Notes under the pieces: model-generated
What the model was told of the DNA's origin: nothing
The model's input: only the letters and a program-made list of their open reading frames with translations
Database searches by the model: none
From: Burkholderia sp. Bp8963
GTDB taxonomy: Bacteria; Pseudomonadota; Gammaproteobacteria; Burkholderiales; Burkholderiaceae
Assembly (NCBI RefSeq): GCF_003854275.1
Contig: NZ_QTQP01000022.1
Span: forward strand, 58,437 to 122,436
DNA: 64,000 nt
Reading direction: 5' to 3'
Program-made: the position numbers and the translations under genes
In this document: one piece after another, positions 16,305 through 24,926 of the stretch
How the letters are laid out: each line of letters opens with the position of its first letter
Position numbering within the stretch: position 1 is the first letter of the stretch

Positions 16305-16532
16305 ATGTCGACCCTGGAAGCCTTCCGGTTCGTGCTGGACGACGCACGCACCCCCGAAATCATCCGACATCACGTCGTCGATGCGCTGCAGTACGCGCTG
16401 CGCAATTACGGACAGGTCTTCACGGCGAAGGAAATCCAGTGGTTGACGCAATGGGACGATCCGCGTCTGCCGCTGGCGGCGAGGAAGGAGCTGGACAAGC
16501 GCGAGCCCGTTGCCGCGCGCTGCACTGAATGA
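16305..16532 (+). CDS. Small hypothetical protein (75 aa)
   Basis: 75 residues, no recognised family. Sequence MSTLEAFRFVLDDARTPEI... looks helical and soluble, with ALQYALRNYGQVFTAKEIQWL resembling a short amphipathic helical repeat; no signal or membrane segment. GGAG lies 7 nt before ATG 16305. It stands alone between divergent and convergent neighbours, with the AGGGTTTTCCCT element directly upstream. Confidence 0.65.
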   Translation: MSTLEAFRFVLDDARTPEIIRHHVVDALQYALRNYGQVFTAKEIQWLTQWDDPRLPLAARKELDKREPVAARCTE

Positions 16533-16598
16533 CGTTCCGCTGCCGCGCCCAAAACGACGCCGGGGCGCCGGGACGCAGCAGCGGAAGTGCGACGGGGA

Positions 16599-19500
16599 TT
16601 ACTTCAAGCCGAAGTCGACGCGTGTCGTCGCGCCCTTGTCGTCGATGCCCTTCGCATCGAGCTTCGGCGCGACGATGAACATCCGGCTCGAATCGATCTT
16701 CCCTTCGAGGTACTGACGCACCGACTGCGCGCGGTCCTGCGCGAGCATGCGCAGGCTGCCCTCGTCGACCGGCGCGTGCTCGGCGAGCGCCCGCTTCATG
16801 TCGTCGTCCGGCAGGGTCTTCTGCAGGCCGACCAGGTTGCGCGGCTTCTTGAAGTCGGCGGCCTTGTACGCGCGCGTCAGGTAGGTGCGGTACTCGGCCG
16901 GCTCGACCTTCACCGTGCGCGGATCGACGCTCTCGCCCTGCCCGACGACGTCCTTCAGCTTCTGCTGCCGCACGAGCCGGTCGACGTATGCGTCGCGCAG
17001 CCCCGGCGTGTCCTTGTCCGGATCGACGCGGCCAATCAGGTCGAGGCGGATCGACGGCTTCTCGTTCAGCATCTTCACGACCGTATCGAGCTTCTGCTGC
17101 TGCGCGTCGCTCAGATCGGACCTGCCCGGCGCGAACTCGACGTAGCCAAGCTCTTCGCCGCCGCTGCCGAACGCGTGCGCGAGCAGCGTGAACGGCGACG
17201 TGACGGCCTTCGCGATCAGGTTCAGCACCGCGCGCCAGATCAGCCCGCCGACGCTGAATTCCGGATTCGACAGCGAACCCGACACCGGCAGGTTCACGTC
17301 GATCTCGCCGCGCGAGTTCTTCAGCAGCGCGATCGCGAGCTTCACCGGCAGCTTCGTCGCCGTGTCGTTCTCGACGTGGTCGCCGAACGTCAGCTGGTCG
17401 ATGAAGATATGGTTGTTCGCCGATAGCTGGTCGTTCGCGAGCTGATAGTGCAGGTCGACGTTGAGCTTGCCCTTCGTGATCGGGTAGCCCGCGTACTTCG
17501 CCGAATACGGCGTCAGGTTGGTCAGCTCGATGTCGTGCGCGGTCGCGGTCAGGTCGAGCGCCGGCTTCTCGATCAGCGGATTGACCGTGCCCTTGATCGA
17601 GATCGGCCCGTTGCCGGCGAGGTTCGCGTCGACGTCGACCGGCGCGGGTGTCGTCGAATCCGTGCCGAACGCGCCGACCGTGCCCTTGATCGCGACGAGG
17701 TTCGCCGTGTAGTTCGGCTTGATGAAGTTGTCCGTGTAATTCACGCGACCGTTCTGCAGCACGAGCTCGCCGAAATGCATCCGCACCGGGTTCTGCGGCG
17801 GCGTCGCGGCCTTGACGAGCGCCGGCGCCGACGCGGCAGCCGGTGCCGACGCCTGCTGCGCAACGGCAGCTGACGCCGCCTGCGTGGCGGCCGGAGCCGA
17901 TGCCCGCGGTGGCGACAGCGGCACCGCCTCGCCCTTGCCCTTGCTGGCGTCGCGCGTCAGTGACTGCGCGGGGCCGCTTTCCTTCGCGACGATGTCCTTC
18001 AGGTTCAGCCGCCCTTGCGCGTCGAGCAGCACACGGCCGTAGAAGTTCGCGAACGTCACGCGCGACGCGTCGACGTCGGTGCCCTTCTCGTCGTAGGTCG
18101 CCTTCAGGTTCGACAGCGCGAGCGAGCGCCAACCCCCGAACGGGTCGGACGTCGCCTTGTCGAGCATCCGCACGTCGACGAGCGCTGCGTCGCCGCGATA
18201 CGACGCGCGCATCGCGTCGTTCGCCTGCGCGAACGTCAGGTTGCCGTTCGCATTGAGCAGCGCGCTCGCGACGGTCACGTTCAGCGCGCTGCCGAAATAC
18301 GGCTCGAACGCCGCCGCGTCGAGACGGTCGCCATTGATCTTCAGGCCGAGCTTCAGCGGCTGCGCAGTGACATCGCCCGACACGTTCAGCGAGCCCTTGC
18401 GGTTCAGCGTCGCCTGCAGCTTCACCGGCAGCGGCTTCGTCAGGTCGTCGCTGAGCTTCTCCACCGACAGCTGCAGCGGCTTGATCGCGAGCTTCACCGG
18501 ACGCGGCGTCGACAGGTCCGTGTAGTTCGCGGTCGCGTCCTTCACGTTCAGCGCGTCGATCCGGTAATGCCACGACGGCGCGGCGGCCTCCGCCTTGCGC
18601 GCGACCGTGCGCGCGGGCAGCGCCTTCTGCGCGGGGCTCGCGAGCGCCGCGAGATCGATCTGGCCGTCCTTCAGCCGCGTCACGTCGAGTGCGAGCCCGC
18701 TCGCATCGACGCTCGCGATCTGCGCGGTGCGCGCGGCAAGATCGACCTTCGCGATCTTCGCCTGTGCGTCGGGCAGCACGATCGCGGGCGCCTTCGCGTC
18801 CGGCGTCGCGACCTTCAGCGCCTTCACGCTCACTTCGCTGTCGGCAACCTGCGCGTCGAGCGGGGTCTTGCCCCAGTCGGCCTTCGCGTTGACCGTCGCG
18901 CCCAGCGTGCCGTCGAGCACGCGCGCGCGCGTCGCCTCGCCGAGGTAAGGCTGCAGCGCGGGCAGCGCGAGCGCATCGACCGTCAGCTTCGTGTGCGCCT
19001 GCTTCGCCGCGACGCTGAATGCGCCTTCGGCCTTCACGTCGCCGCCGCGCGACAGCGATGTCGACAGCGTGTACTTCGCCGGCGTGTTGCCCTGCAGCGT
19101 GAAGCTGTCAAGCGTCGCCGCGAGGCGCGTGAGCGACAGCATGGTCGGCGTCGCGGGCACGCGGTCGTCGAGATTGATCGTGCCGCCGTCGATCGCAAAG
19201 TGGCGGATCGTCAGGTCGAGCGGCTGCGCTTTCGTTGCGGTTGTTGCAGTCGTTGCGTTCGTTGCGGCCTGCGCTTCGCCGCCCGATGCGGGCTGCGCCG
19301 CGCTCGCCGCTGCCGGCATGGCCACGCCCGACGCCGCCGGCGCGGCCGACGGCGCCTTCGCCTTCGGCTCGGCCGCGGGGCGCGCGGCGAGCTTCTCGAC
19401 GTTCAGCACACCCTGCCGGTCGCGCGCGAGATCGACGACCGGCTGGTCGACGCGAATCTCGTCGAAGTGCATGACGTTGCGCAGCGGCTCGAGGCCGGCC

Positions 19501-20441
19501 GCCGCGACGTGCACGCCGCGCGCGGCGAACAGCGGCTCGGACGCCACGCTCGTCACCTTCGCGTCGTTCAGGTCGACGGTGCCGGACACGCGCAGCGCCG
19601 GTTCCGCGCCGCTCATCACGAAGTTGACCGTCAGGTTGCTGCTGAGCAGGCCGCTCTGCACGGCGACCGGCAGTTTCGTCGGCACGTACGAGATCAGCTT
19701 CGGCACGTCGATCCGGTCGAATTTCAGTTCGATCTCCGATTCGCGCGACCGCGCGAACGGCTTCGTCCTGCCGTCGAGCGCGATCGGGCTGCCGTCGAAC
19801 CGCGCGCGCAGCTTCGGCTGCACGAAGATGTCGGTCTTCGACGGCAGCGTCGCAATGAACGGGATGCCGAGCGTCCAGTTGTCGACGACGTGCTTCTCGT
19901 TCAGCAGGCGGTCGTCGAAATCGATCCGGCCGTCGTTGATCTGGATGTTCGACACGGAGAAATAGGTCGGCTTGCCTGCCGGCTTCGACGGCTTCGAGAA
20001 CTTCTCGATCAGGTCGGTGAAGTTGAAGCGCTGCGCGTCGTAGCGGACGATCCGGAAGCGCGGCGCGTCGAGTCGGACCTCGTTGACGATCGGCGCGCCA
20101 CGAAACAGCGACGTCCACGACGGCCGCACGACAAGCTTGCCGATGTCGATGAAGTCGCCCTGCCCGCCGCGCTCGCCGAGATGGATGCCGTCGGCTTCGA
20201 GGTTCAGCGTGTACGGGTTCAGCGCAATCCGCCGGATCGTCGCGGGACGGTCGAGCTGCTGGCTCAGTTGCTGCTCCGCGACATGGCGAATCAGCGGCGG
20301 CGCGGCGAAGAACCCGAGCAGTCCAAACAAAACGAGGAAGATCAGCACGCCGAGGCCGATACGCCGGGTCCGGCGTGAGCGCACGACGCCGCCGAGGGCG
20401 CGAAGAGTCGAGTTTGCGGTTACTTTGTCTTGACTTGCCAT
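16599..20441 (-). CDS. Large DUF748 (AsmA-like) envelope protein with OmpA-like C-terminal domain
   Basis: 1,280 residues. One membrane helix near the N-terminus (about 28-50, IGLGVLIFLVLFGLLGFFAAPPLIRH) is followed by a long periplasmic beta-rich region with repeated DUF748/AsmA-type segments (NLEADGIHLGE, LVVRPSWTSLFRGAP, DALNVKDATANYTDLSTP, ELVLQNGRVNYTDNFIKP). Ala-rich linkers sit near 360-410 and 870-915. The C-terminus has an OmpA-like stretch (VEFAPGRSDLSDAQQQKL...IRLDLIGRVDP). AsmA-like proteins form bridges that move phospholipid between membranes; a similar envelope role here is inference. Single-gene unit. Confidence 0.82.
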   Translation of the reverse strand: MASQDKVTANSTLRALGGVVRSRRTRRIGLGVLIFLVLFGLLGFFAAPPLIRHVAEQQLSQQLDRPATIRRIALNPYTLNLEADGIHLGERGGQGDFIDIGKLVVRPSWTSLFRGAPIVNEVRLDAPRFRIVRYDAQRFNFTDLIEKFSKPSKPAGKPTYFSVSNIQINDGRIDFDDRLLNEKHVVDNWTLGIPFIATLPSKTDIFVQPKLRARFDGSPIALDGRTKPFARSRESEIELKFDRIDVPKLISYVPTKLPVAVQSGLLSSNLTVNFVMSGAEPALRVSGTVDLNDAKVTSVASEPLFAARGVHVAAAGLEPLRNVMHFDEIRVDQPVVDLARDRQGVLNVEKLAARPAAEPKAKAPSAAPAASGVAMPAAASAAQPASGGEAQAATNATTATTATKAQPLDLTIRHFAIDGGTINLDDRVPATPTMLSLTRLAATLDSFTLQGNTPAKYTLSTSLSRGGDVKAEGAFSVAAKQAHTKLTVDALALPALQPYLGEATRARVLDGTLGATVNAKADWGKTPLDAQVADSEVSVKALKVATPDAKAPAIVLPDAQAKIAKVDLAARTAQIASVDASGLALDVTRLKDGQIDLAALASPAQKALPARTVARKAEAAAPSWHYRIDALNVKDATANYTDLSTPRPVKLAIKPLQLSVEKLSDDLTKPLPVKLQATLNRKGSLNVSGDVTAQPLKLGLKINGDRLDAAAFEPYFGSALNVTVASALLNANGNLTFAQANDAMRASYRGDAALVDVRMLDKATSDPFGGWRSLALSNLKATYDEKGTDVDASRVTFANFYGRVLLDAQGRLNLKDIVAKESGPAQSLTRDASKGKGEAVPLSPPRASAPAATQAASAAVAQQASAPAAASAPALVKAATPPQNPVRMHFGELVLQNGRVNYTDNFIKPNYTANLVAIKGTVGAFGTDSTTPAPVDVDANLAGNGPISIKGTVNPLIEKPALDLTATAHDIELTNLTPYSAKYAGYPITKGKLNVDLHYQLANDQLSANNHIFIDQLTFGDHVENDTATKLPVKLAIALLKNSRGEIDVNLPVSGSLSNPEFSVGGLIWRAVLNLIAKAVTSPFTLLAHAFGSGGEELGYVEFAPGRSDLSDAQQQKLDTVVKMLNEKPSIRLDLIGRVDPDKDTPGLRDAYVDRLVRQQKLKDVVGQGESVDPRTVKVEPAEYRTYLTRAYKAADFKKPRNLVGLQKTLPDDDMKRALAEHAPVDEGSLRMLAQDRAQSVRQYLEGKIDSSRMFIVAPKLDAKGIDDKGATTRVDFGLK

Positions 20442-20547
20442 GCTCGAATGCCAGGGAAACGACGGCCGGGCGATCCGGAAAGCCGGGGCGCCCGGGCCGA
20501 CTATCCCGAAAGTATAGGCTCAGGGAGTGACGGAACGCCGATCAGGC

Positions 20548-20582
20548 GCCGCCGCGTTCGCCGTTCGGACAGCCGCGGCGGC
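20548..20582 (-). terminator. Candidate terminator hairpin 3' of the DUF1254 gene
   Basis: GCCGCCGCG (20548-20556) and CGCGGCGGC (20574-20582) are perfect complements with a 17-nt loop, 8 nt past the stop of the leftward gene. No clear T-tract. Confidence 0.4.
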
Positions 20583-20589
20583 TCCGCGT

Positions 20590-22044
20590 TCACTTGCGCA
20601 CGACGACCGGCGGCAGCCACGAGCCGTCGCTCGCCTGCGGCTTCGGCGCGTACAGCCGCAGTGCGAGCGCAAAATCCGCGCGCGGCGCCGGCAGCCAGTT
20701 CGATGCATGCGCGCCGCCCGGCGACACGGCCGACACAGCCGACACAGCCGACACGACGACGTCGATCGAGCCATCGTGATTGCGCCGCAACCGGTCGCGG
20801 TCGCCGAGCGAACGGCGCGCGGTGCCGACGTCCGGCAGCGCGCCGTCCGTCGTGTACGGCGTAAGGGTCCAGAACGCGCGCACCGGCGGCAGCGCGCCCG
20901 GCGCGAAATGCAGCGTGTAGCGGTTCGCGCCGTTCAGCGGATGGCCGTCGCTGTCGACGCGCACCACCGCGACCGTCTCGTCGTCGCGGGTCGCGGTGCC
21001 GAACTGCGTATAGGCCGCGTAGGCGCGCAACGCGTAGTCCTGGCCGTACTTGCCGGCCGTATCGCCGAGCCAGCTCCAGCCGTTCGCGCTCAGCAGGTTC
21101 GGCGGCGGCGCCGCGAGGCGCGCCCGCGCTTCGGCGACGCCGGCCGTCGCGGCGGCGAGGCGATCGCCCGTCCACAGCACGGGGTAGCCGGCGGACACGC
21201 CGATGTCGTCGAGCAATTGCTGCGCGTGCGCGTCGTCGGCGGGCGCCGGGTTGTCCTGCAGTGCCTGCGCGAAACGCGTGAAGTACGTCTTCGGCGCGAG
21301 CGCGGCGACCTGCTCGGCCGGCGTGCCGCCGCTCGCGGCCTCGGCGGTCGCGCTGCCGGCCTGCACCGCGACCGACACGCCGCGCGCGTCGCCCGTATAG
21401 ACCGACAGCGGCACCACGCGGATCCCGCGCTGCAGTTTCTTGACGGTCGTGAGGTCGCGGCCGCCGCTCGTCTGCAGGCGCACCTCGAGCCACGCGTTGC
21501 GCGACGGCACATCGACCCGCGTCACGCCCTTCGGCAGCGTGCCCTGCCAGTCCTTCGCGGCAAACGCAATCGTTTGCGATCGCGACTTGCCGCGCGGGCC
21601 TTGCGCGACCATGCTCGACGACCACAGCACGTTGGTCCACATGTCGAGCGCGCGGGCATCCCAGTAGCGGCCGCGGGTATCCGGCAGCGTCACGAGCACC
21701 GGTTCGGCGCCGACGTCGAGCCAGCCGGTCGAATCGAGCGTATCGACGCCCGGCAGCGGCGGATTGATCGCGCCGACTGGCGGCAGCGCCTGCGCGACGC
21801 GCAGCGTGTTGAGTGGCGCTTGGCCGGGCTGCGCGCCGTCGCCGCCGGTCGCGGCTTCTTTCGCGACATCCATCAGCACGAGCGGATACGCATATATATA
21901 GGAGTCGGCCACTTCGGCGCGCATCCAGCCGGTCTTGCGCTGGATCGCGTCCGGTTGGGAAGCGCATCCGGCCAGGAGCGCCGCAATGGCAAGCGACGCG
22001 CAGGCGCGCCGCTGAGAAACGGATTCTCGTCGGGTTTTTATCAT
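20590..22044 (-). CDS. DUF1254/DUF1214 lipoprotein
   Basis: 484 residues. Lipoprotein signal with lipobox LLAGC (C26), then an N-terminal DUF1254 region (DSYIYAYPLVLMDVAKEA, DTLDSTGWLDVGAEPVLVTLPDTRGRYW) and C-terminal DUF1214 region (NRYTLHFAPGALPPVRAFWTLTPYTTDG...LGDRDRLRRNHDGSIDV). Function of the family is not settled. A 9-bp tandem repeat at 20722-20754 encodes Val-Ser-Ala repeats inside DUF1214, an unusual insertion near the C-terminus. Confidence 0.85.
   Translation of the reverse strand: MIKTRRESVSQRRACASLAIAALLAGCASQPDAIQRKTGWMRAEVADSYIYAYPLVLMDVAKEAATGGDGAQPGQAPLNTLRVAQALPPVGAINPPLPGVDTLDSTGWLDVGAEPVLVTLPDTRGRYWDARALDMWTNVLWSSSMVAQGPRGKSRSQTIAFAAKDWQGTLPKGVTRVDVPSRNAWLEVRLQTSGGRDLTTVKKLQRGIRVVPLSVYTGDARGVSVAVQAGSATAEAASGGTPAEQVAALAPKTYFTRFAQALQDNPAPADDAHAQQLLDDIGVSAGYPVLWTGDRLAAATAGVAEARARLAAPPPNLLSANGWSWLGDTAGKYGQDYALRAYAAYTQFGTATRDDETVAVVRVDSDGHPLNGANRYTLHFAPGALPPVRAFWTLTPYTTDGALPDVGTARRSLGDRDRLRRNHDGSIDVVVSAVSAVSAVSPGGAHASNWLPAPRADFALALRLYAPKPQASDGSWLPPVVVRK
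20722..20754. repeat. In-frame 9-bp repeat (CGACACRGC, 3.7 copies)
   Basis: Copies at 20722, 20731 and 20740 plus a partial copy; encodes VSAVSAVSAVS on the minus strand. Multiples of three keep the frame, so copy number can vary without breaking the lipoprotein. Confidence 0.7.
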
Positions 22045-22296
22045 TGATTTCTGGCCGTATGTAATTCTTTATAAATCAATGCCTTGCGCAATTCGCACGC
22101 CGCAAAAGCTAGGCAAATCGAGGTCAAGCAAGGCTGCCCCAGCCTGCCCGAACTGCAATTTCACTGCAGTGGGCGCTGACATCAGGGCCGTATCATAGCG
22201 CCTCAGGGCAATCCCCAATAAGGCGAATGGCTGTCATTGGGCCAACAGAGGAACGAGGTTCGGAGAAATGCCGGGAGGCGCTTGGGGCAACGGGCG

Positions 22297-22617
22297 TCAC
22301 GTCCGCCCGGACGCTGCCGTCTGGTCCGATATTCCGACCCCGGAATGAGATTGCCGGCTGAACAGATCGTCGACGATTCTGCGCGCCGCGCTATATCCGC
22401 CCATCATGGCATCGACTTCGGTATCGAACGGCCGGCCACCCGCATCGCCATACCTCAGCGGCGAGAAGGTCGCGATCGCGTGCCCCGCCTGAAACACGCG
22501 GACCACCGCAACGTAGCCTGGACGCAAACCCGTTGGTTGGACCGGACGCAAGCTGAAGTCCGACTCGACAGTCACCTCGAGCGTGAACCCGAGATGTTCG
22601 TAGGTCCGCATCATCAT
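22297..22617 (-). CDS. Small hypothetical protein (106 aa)
   Basis: 106 residues (three successive Met codons at the start), no recognised family. TLEVTVESDFSLRPVQPTGLRPGYVAVVRVFQAG looks like a small beta-strand module. No signal peptide or membrane helix. Last of five leftward small genes that include a phasin. Confidence 0.5.
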   Translation of the reverse strand: MMMRTYEHLGFTLEVTVESDFSLRPVQPTGLRPGYVAVVRVFQAGHAIATFSPLRYGDAGGRPFDTEVDAMMGGYSAARRIVDDLFSRQSHSGVGISDQTAASGRT

Positions 22618-22688
22618 GTGCTTCGCTGGTCCTTGTTGTACCGTCGTCGCGTGCGCTTCGTGCAGGTTGGCTCACGGCATGTACCGCT

Positions 22689-22985
22689 CTACTTCATGCG
22701 CGAGGTCCGCTGGGTGACCAGCACTCGCTTGTTTGCCGAAAGGCGCTCCGTTGCCGTGTCGATCGCATCGAGCCGCATCAGCAGTGCGTCGGCCTGCGGC
22801 TGCAGGTCCTGCGGAAGACCGGCGATGGCCTTGACGCGTATCCGCCAATAGTCCGGCAACGTGACGGCAACCGCGGTCTTCCGGCCGATATTCCTGCTTT
22901 CGACGGTCTGCTCGAGTTGCGAAACCATCGCGTCGATGTACGCCAATTCCTCGGCAACGTAGCTTCGGTAATACATGGTTTTCAT
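22689..22985 (-). CDS. Small hypothetical protein (98 aa), helical
   Basis: 98 residues from MKTMYYRSYVAEELAYIDAM; GCGGAGC lies 8 nt before ATG 22985, which decides the start over an upstream in-frame ATG. Mostly helical with charged residues; no known family recognised. Sits between the phasin gene and the 106-aa gene in the same direction. Confidence 0.55.
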   Translation of the reverse strand: MKTMYYRSYVAEELAYIDAMVSQLEQTVESRNIGRKTAVAVTLPDYWRIRVKAIAGLPQDLQPQADALLMRLDAIDTATERLSANKRVLVTQRTSRMK

Positions 22986-23092
22986 CGGAATGCTCCGCGC
23001 CATCGTGCTGACAGGCGGCGGCGCGCCATCCATGAATGATGCCGGCCTGCTTGAACGTCATGCGATGACATGCCACACGCCCGTCATGCAAA

Positions 23093-23647
23093 TTACCGCT
23101 TTGCCGCCTGCTGTTCCGACTCGGTCGCGCGCCTGGCGTTCTTCGAGGCCGCCGCAGCGATCACGTCGAAGTTGCTTCGCGCGACTTCGACAGCCTGCTG
23201 CCCGGTGTTTCCCAGCGTCTGATAGAGCGTATTGGCGGCGATGATTGCCGAGTTCCATGCAGCGACAGCCGCCTCGGAGCCGGCCGGCGCGTTTTTCGTC
23301 ACGTCTTCGACGAGCGTCTGGACCCGCTGTACATACGCATCGCTTCCGGTCCTGGCGGCTTTGAGCACGTCCCCCTGCGCAGACGACACGATTTCGAAGA
23401 GTTCGCTGCTGTACGACTGAACCTTTTCTGCCGTCGCCGCAACGATCGAACTCTGGATCGACAGCCAGTCATGCGGTCTTGCCACCGAGTTCTGCGCGTT
23501 CTCGAACGCGTCCTTCAGCGCCGAGCGCGCGAATCGCGCATTGAGTTCGGCCAGTTTCCCGGCTCCGGCAGCCATCGCGCCGGCCAGACCGAAAAACATG
23601 TCGAGATTGGTGCGCAGTGCGCTTGAAACCTGCTCATGGGCTTGCAT
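23093..23647 (-). CDS. phaP: Phasin family protein
   Basis: 184 residues, nearly all alpha-helical and Ala-rich: MQAHEQVSSALRTNLDMFFGLAG, LAELNARFARSALKDAFENAQ, then NTLYQTLGNTGQQAVEVARSNFDVIAAAASKN. This matches the Phasin_2 pattern. Phasins coat polyhydroxyalkanoate granules and limit their size. Start at ATG 23647, with AGGAGAGC upstream. PHA synthase genes are not in the window; the surrounding small genes may belong to a stress or low-oxygen set, but nothing here proves that. Confidence 0.82.
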   Translation of the reverse strand: MQAHEQVSSALRTNLDMFFGLAGAMAAGAGKLAELNARFARSALKDAFENAQNSVARPHDWLSIQSSIVAATAEKVQSYSSELFEIVSSAQGDVLKAARTGSDAYVQRVQTLVEDVTKNAPAGSEAAVAAWNSAIIAANTLYQTLGNTGQQAVEVARSNFDVIAAAASKNARRATESEQQAAKR

Positions 23648-23797
23648 GATCGACGCTCTCCTGAATTGAATTGAATGACTTGCCGCGAACCGGTGCGTGT
23701 TCGGCGTGTCGTCATCGGGCTGCATCGCAGCCCGTTCCGCAGCCCGTTCCGCAGCGCACGATCGCCGGGCCGGTCCACGCGTTCGACCGGGTGCCGG

Positions 23798-23995
23798 TCA
23801 ATGTTTTCGCATCACGGCCTGAAGCAGCGATTCACCGTCGTTCGTCACTCGCGGACGGCATGCGCCGGAACCGAGTCTCTCGAGTACCACGAGCTGGTGC
23901 TCGATCAGCGTATCGAGTTCCTCGCGGTCCATGTCGATCTGGTCAGGCGATGACTTGACCAGCATGAGCACCGCGAATTCGTGAGGGCTCAGCAT
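23798..23995 (-). CDS. Small hypothetical protein (65 aa)
   Basis: 65 residues from MLSPHEFAVLMLVKSSPDQID, with GGGAGA before ATG 23995; the in-frame ATG at 24061 has no comparable site. The sequence DREELDTLIEHQLVVLERLGSG...VTNDGESLLQAV reads like a small winged-helix fold (a wing-like strand after a recognition-type helix), so a DNA-binding or adaptor role is possible. No family recognised with confidence. Confidence 0.55.
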   Translation of the reverse strand: MLSPHEFAVLMLVKSSPDQIDMDREELDTLIEHQLVVLERLGSGACRPRVTNDGESLLQAVMRKH

Positions 23996-24091
23996 TGTTG
24001 TCTCCCGAGATTTGGAATAGGCACGTTTTACCGCTTCACCAAGCGTCAGCCGTAACGACATCGACGCACCTGTGTCGCGTGTCGCGTGCGC

Positions 24092-24481
24092 TCAATCCTG
24101 CCTGGAACGCGCGACGTGGTGCGTGATATCCGTGACTGACGTCAGCTTCGGACGCGGACGCGTGATCGCCTGCGAACCCGTTGCTTCAACGACGCGTTGC
24201 TTCTCGCGTACCTGTGCGACATCGGGATTCGCGACCACGGCCATATGGAACACCTTTATCGTCAATTCCATCGGCGTTTCACCCAGCATCGCGGCGAGCT
24301 CATCCGTGTGCAACGGATCGGAGCCGACGACGTCGATCGTCATCGACTCGACGCCCGTCTTGCGATCGACATGGACATTCCAACGGCAAATCTTTGCGCC
24401 GCGTTTCACGAGGCATCGCCACACCGCAATGACGTGCAGCTTGCCCGTGGCAGCACGGAACGAGAGTCTCTGGACGATCAT
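24092..24481 (-). CDS. Hypothetical protein (129 aa)
   Basis: 129 residues, first gene of the leftward small-gene cluster. Contains MTIDVVGSDPLHTDELAAMLGETPMELTIKVFHM, an alternating beta/alpha pattern reminiscent of ACT- or dodecin-like small domains, but no family is identified. Basic C-terminus (RPRPKLTSVTDITHHVARSRQD). The start at 24481 lacks a strong ribosome site. Confidence 0.45.
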   Translation of the reverse strand: MIVQRLSFRAATGKLHVIAVWRCLVKRGAKICRWNVHVDRKTGVESMTIDVVGSDPLHTDELAAMLGETPMELTIKVFHMAVVANPDVAQVREKQRVVEATGSQAITRPRPKLTSVTDITHHVARSRQD

Positions 24482-24853
24482 GTTTGATCAACGATGAAGG
24501 ACTCCCCTGGCACGGGGAAGGCCGTACCAAGCATATGCCAGCGGGTGCTGGAAAGTACACGGCGGGCATGTGTCCGTATATTCACGTCTACGGACATCCC
24601 TACCAGTTATGGGCTGGAGCGATGTCCAGCCTCCTCGATGGCGCCGCGAGGAAAAAATCGACGTCGCCCGCCGATTCGTGGCGAGTGCGCCAGCCGGCTC
24701 GAGCCGATGTTCGGGCCGCGCGGTATGCTAGCCGTCCCGACCCGGCAAAAACCATGCTCGTCGATCGGAAACAATCGAGTGGCTACGCGGGCGCCGTTGG
24801 GAGCGCGCCAGGGGCCGCCGTGATGATTCCGTGCGGCGCATCGTCGCTGCCGC
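24482..24853. other. Intergenic region between the small-gene cluster and copA
   Basis: No gene is supported here: the rightward open frame through it has atypical composition and no ribosome site. It should hold the promoter of the leftward cluster, but I see no consensus -35/-10 or FNR box. The copA promoter begins at 24854. Confidence 0.5.
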
Positions 24854-24884
24854 TTGACCTTACCATCATGGGAATGTTGATACT
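24854..24884 (+). promoter_or_regulatory. MerR/CueR-type copA promoter
   Basis: TTGACC (24854-24859) and GATACT (24879-24884) are separated by 19 bp, the over-long spacer of MerR-family promoters. Between them an imperfect dyad ACCTTACC...GGGAATGT resembles the CueR operator of copA promoters. It ends 42 nt before the copA ATG. Confidence 0.72.
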
Positions 24885-24926
24885 GACCATGTCTGCGGTT
24901 CAGGCCGCGCTTTTTGGAAACCCGAC

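Noticed and set aside
18015..20378. 787-codon rightward frame opposite the DUF748 gene
   Set aside because: Arg-rich shadow frame; the leftward product has a membrane anchor and family motifs.
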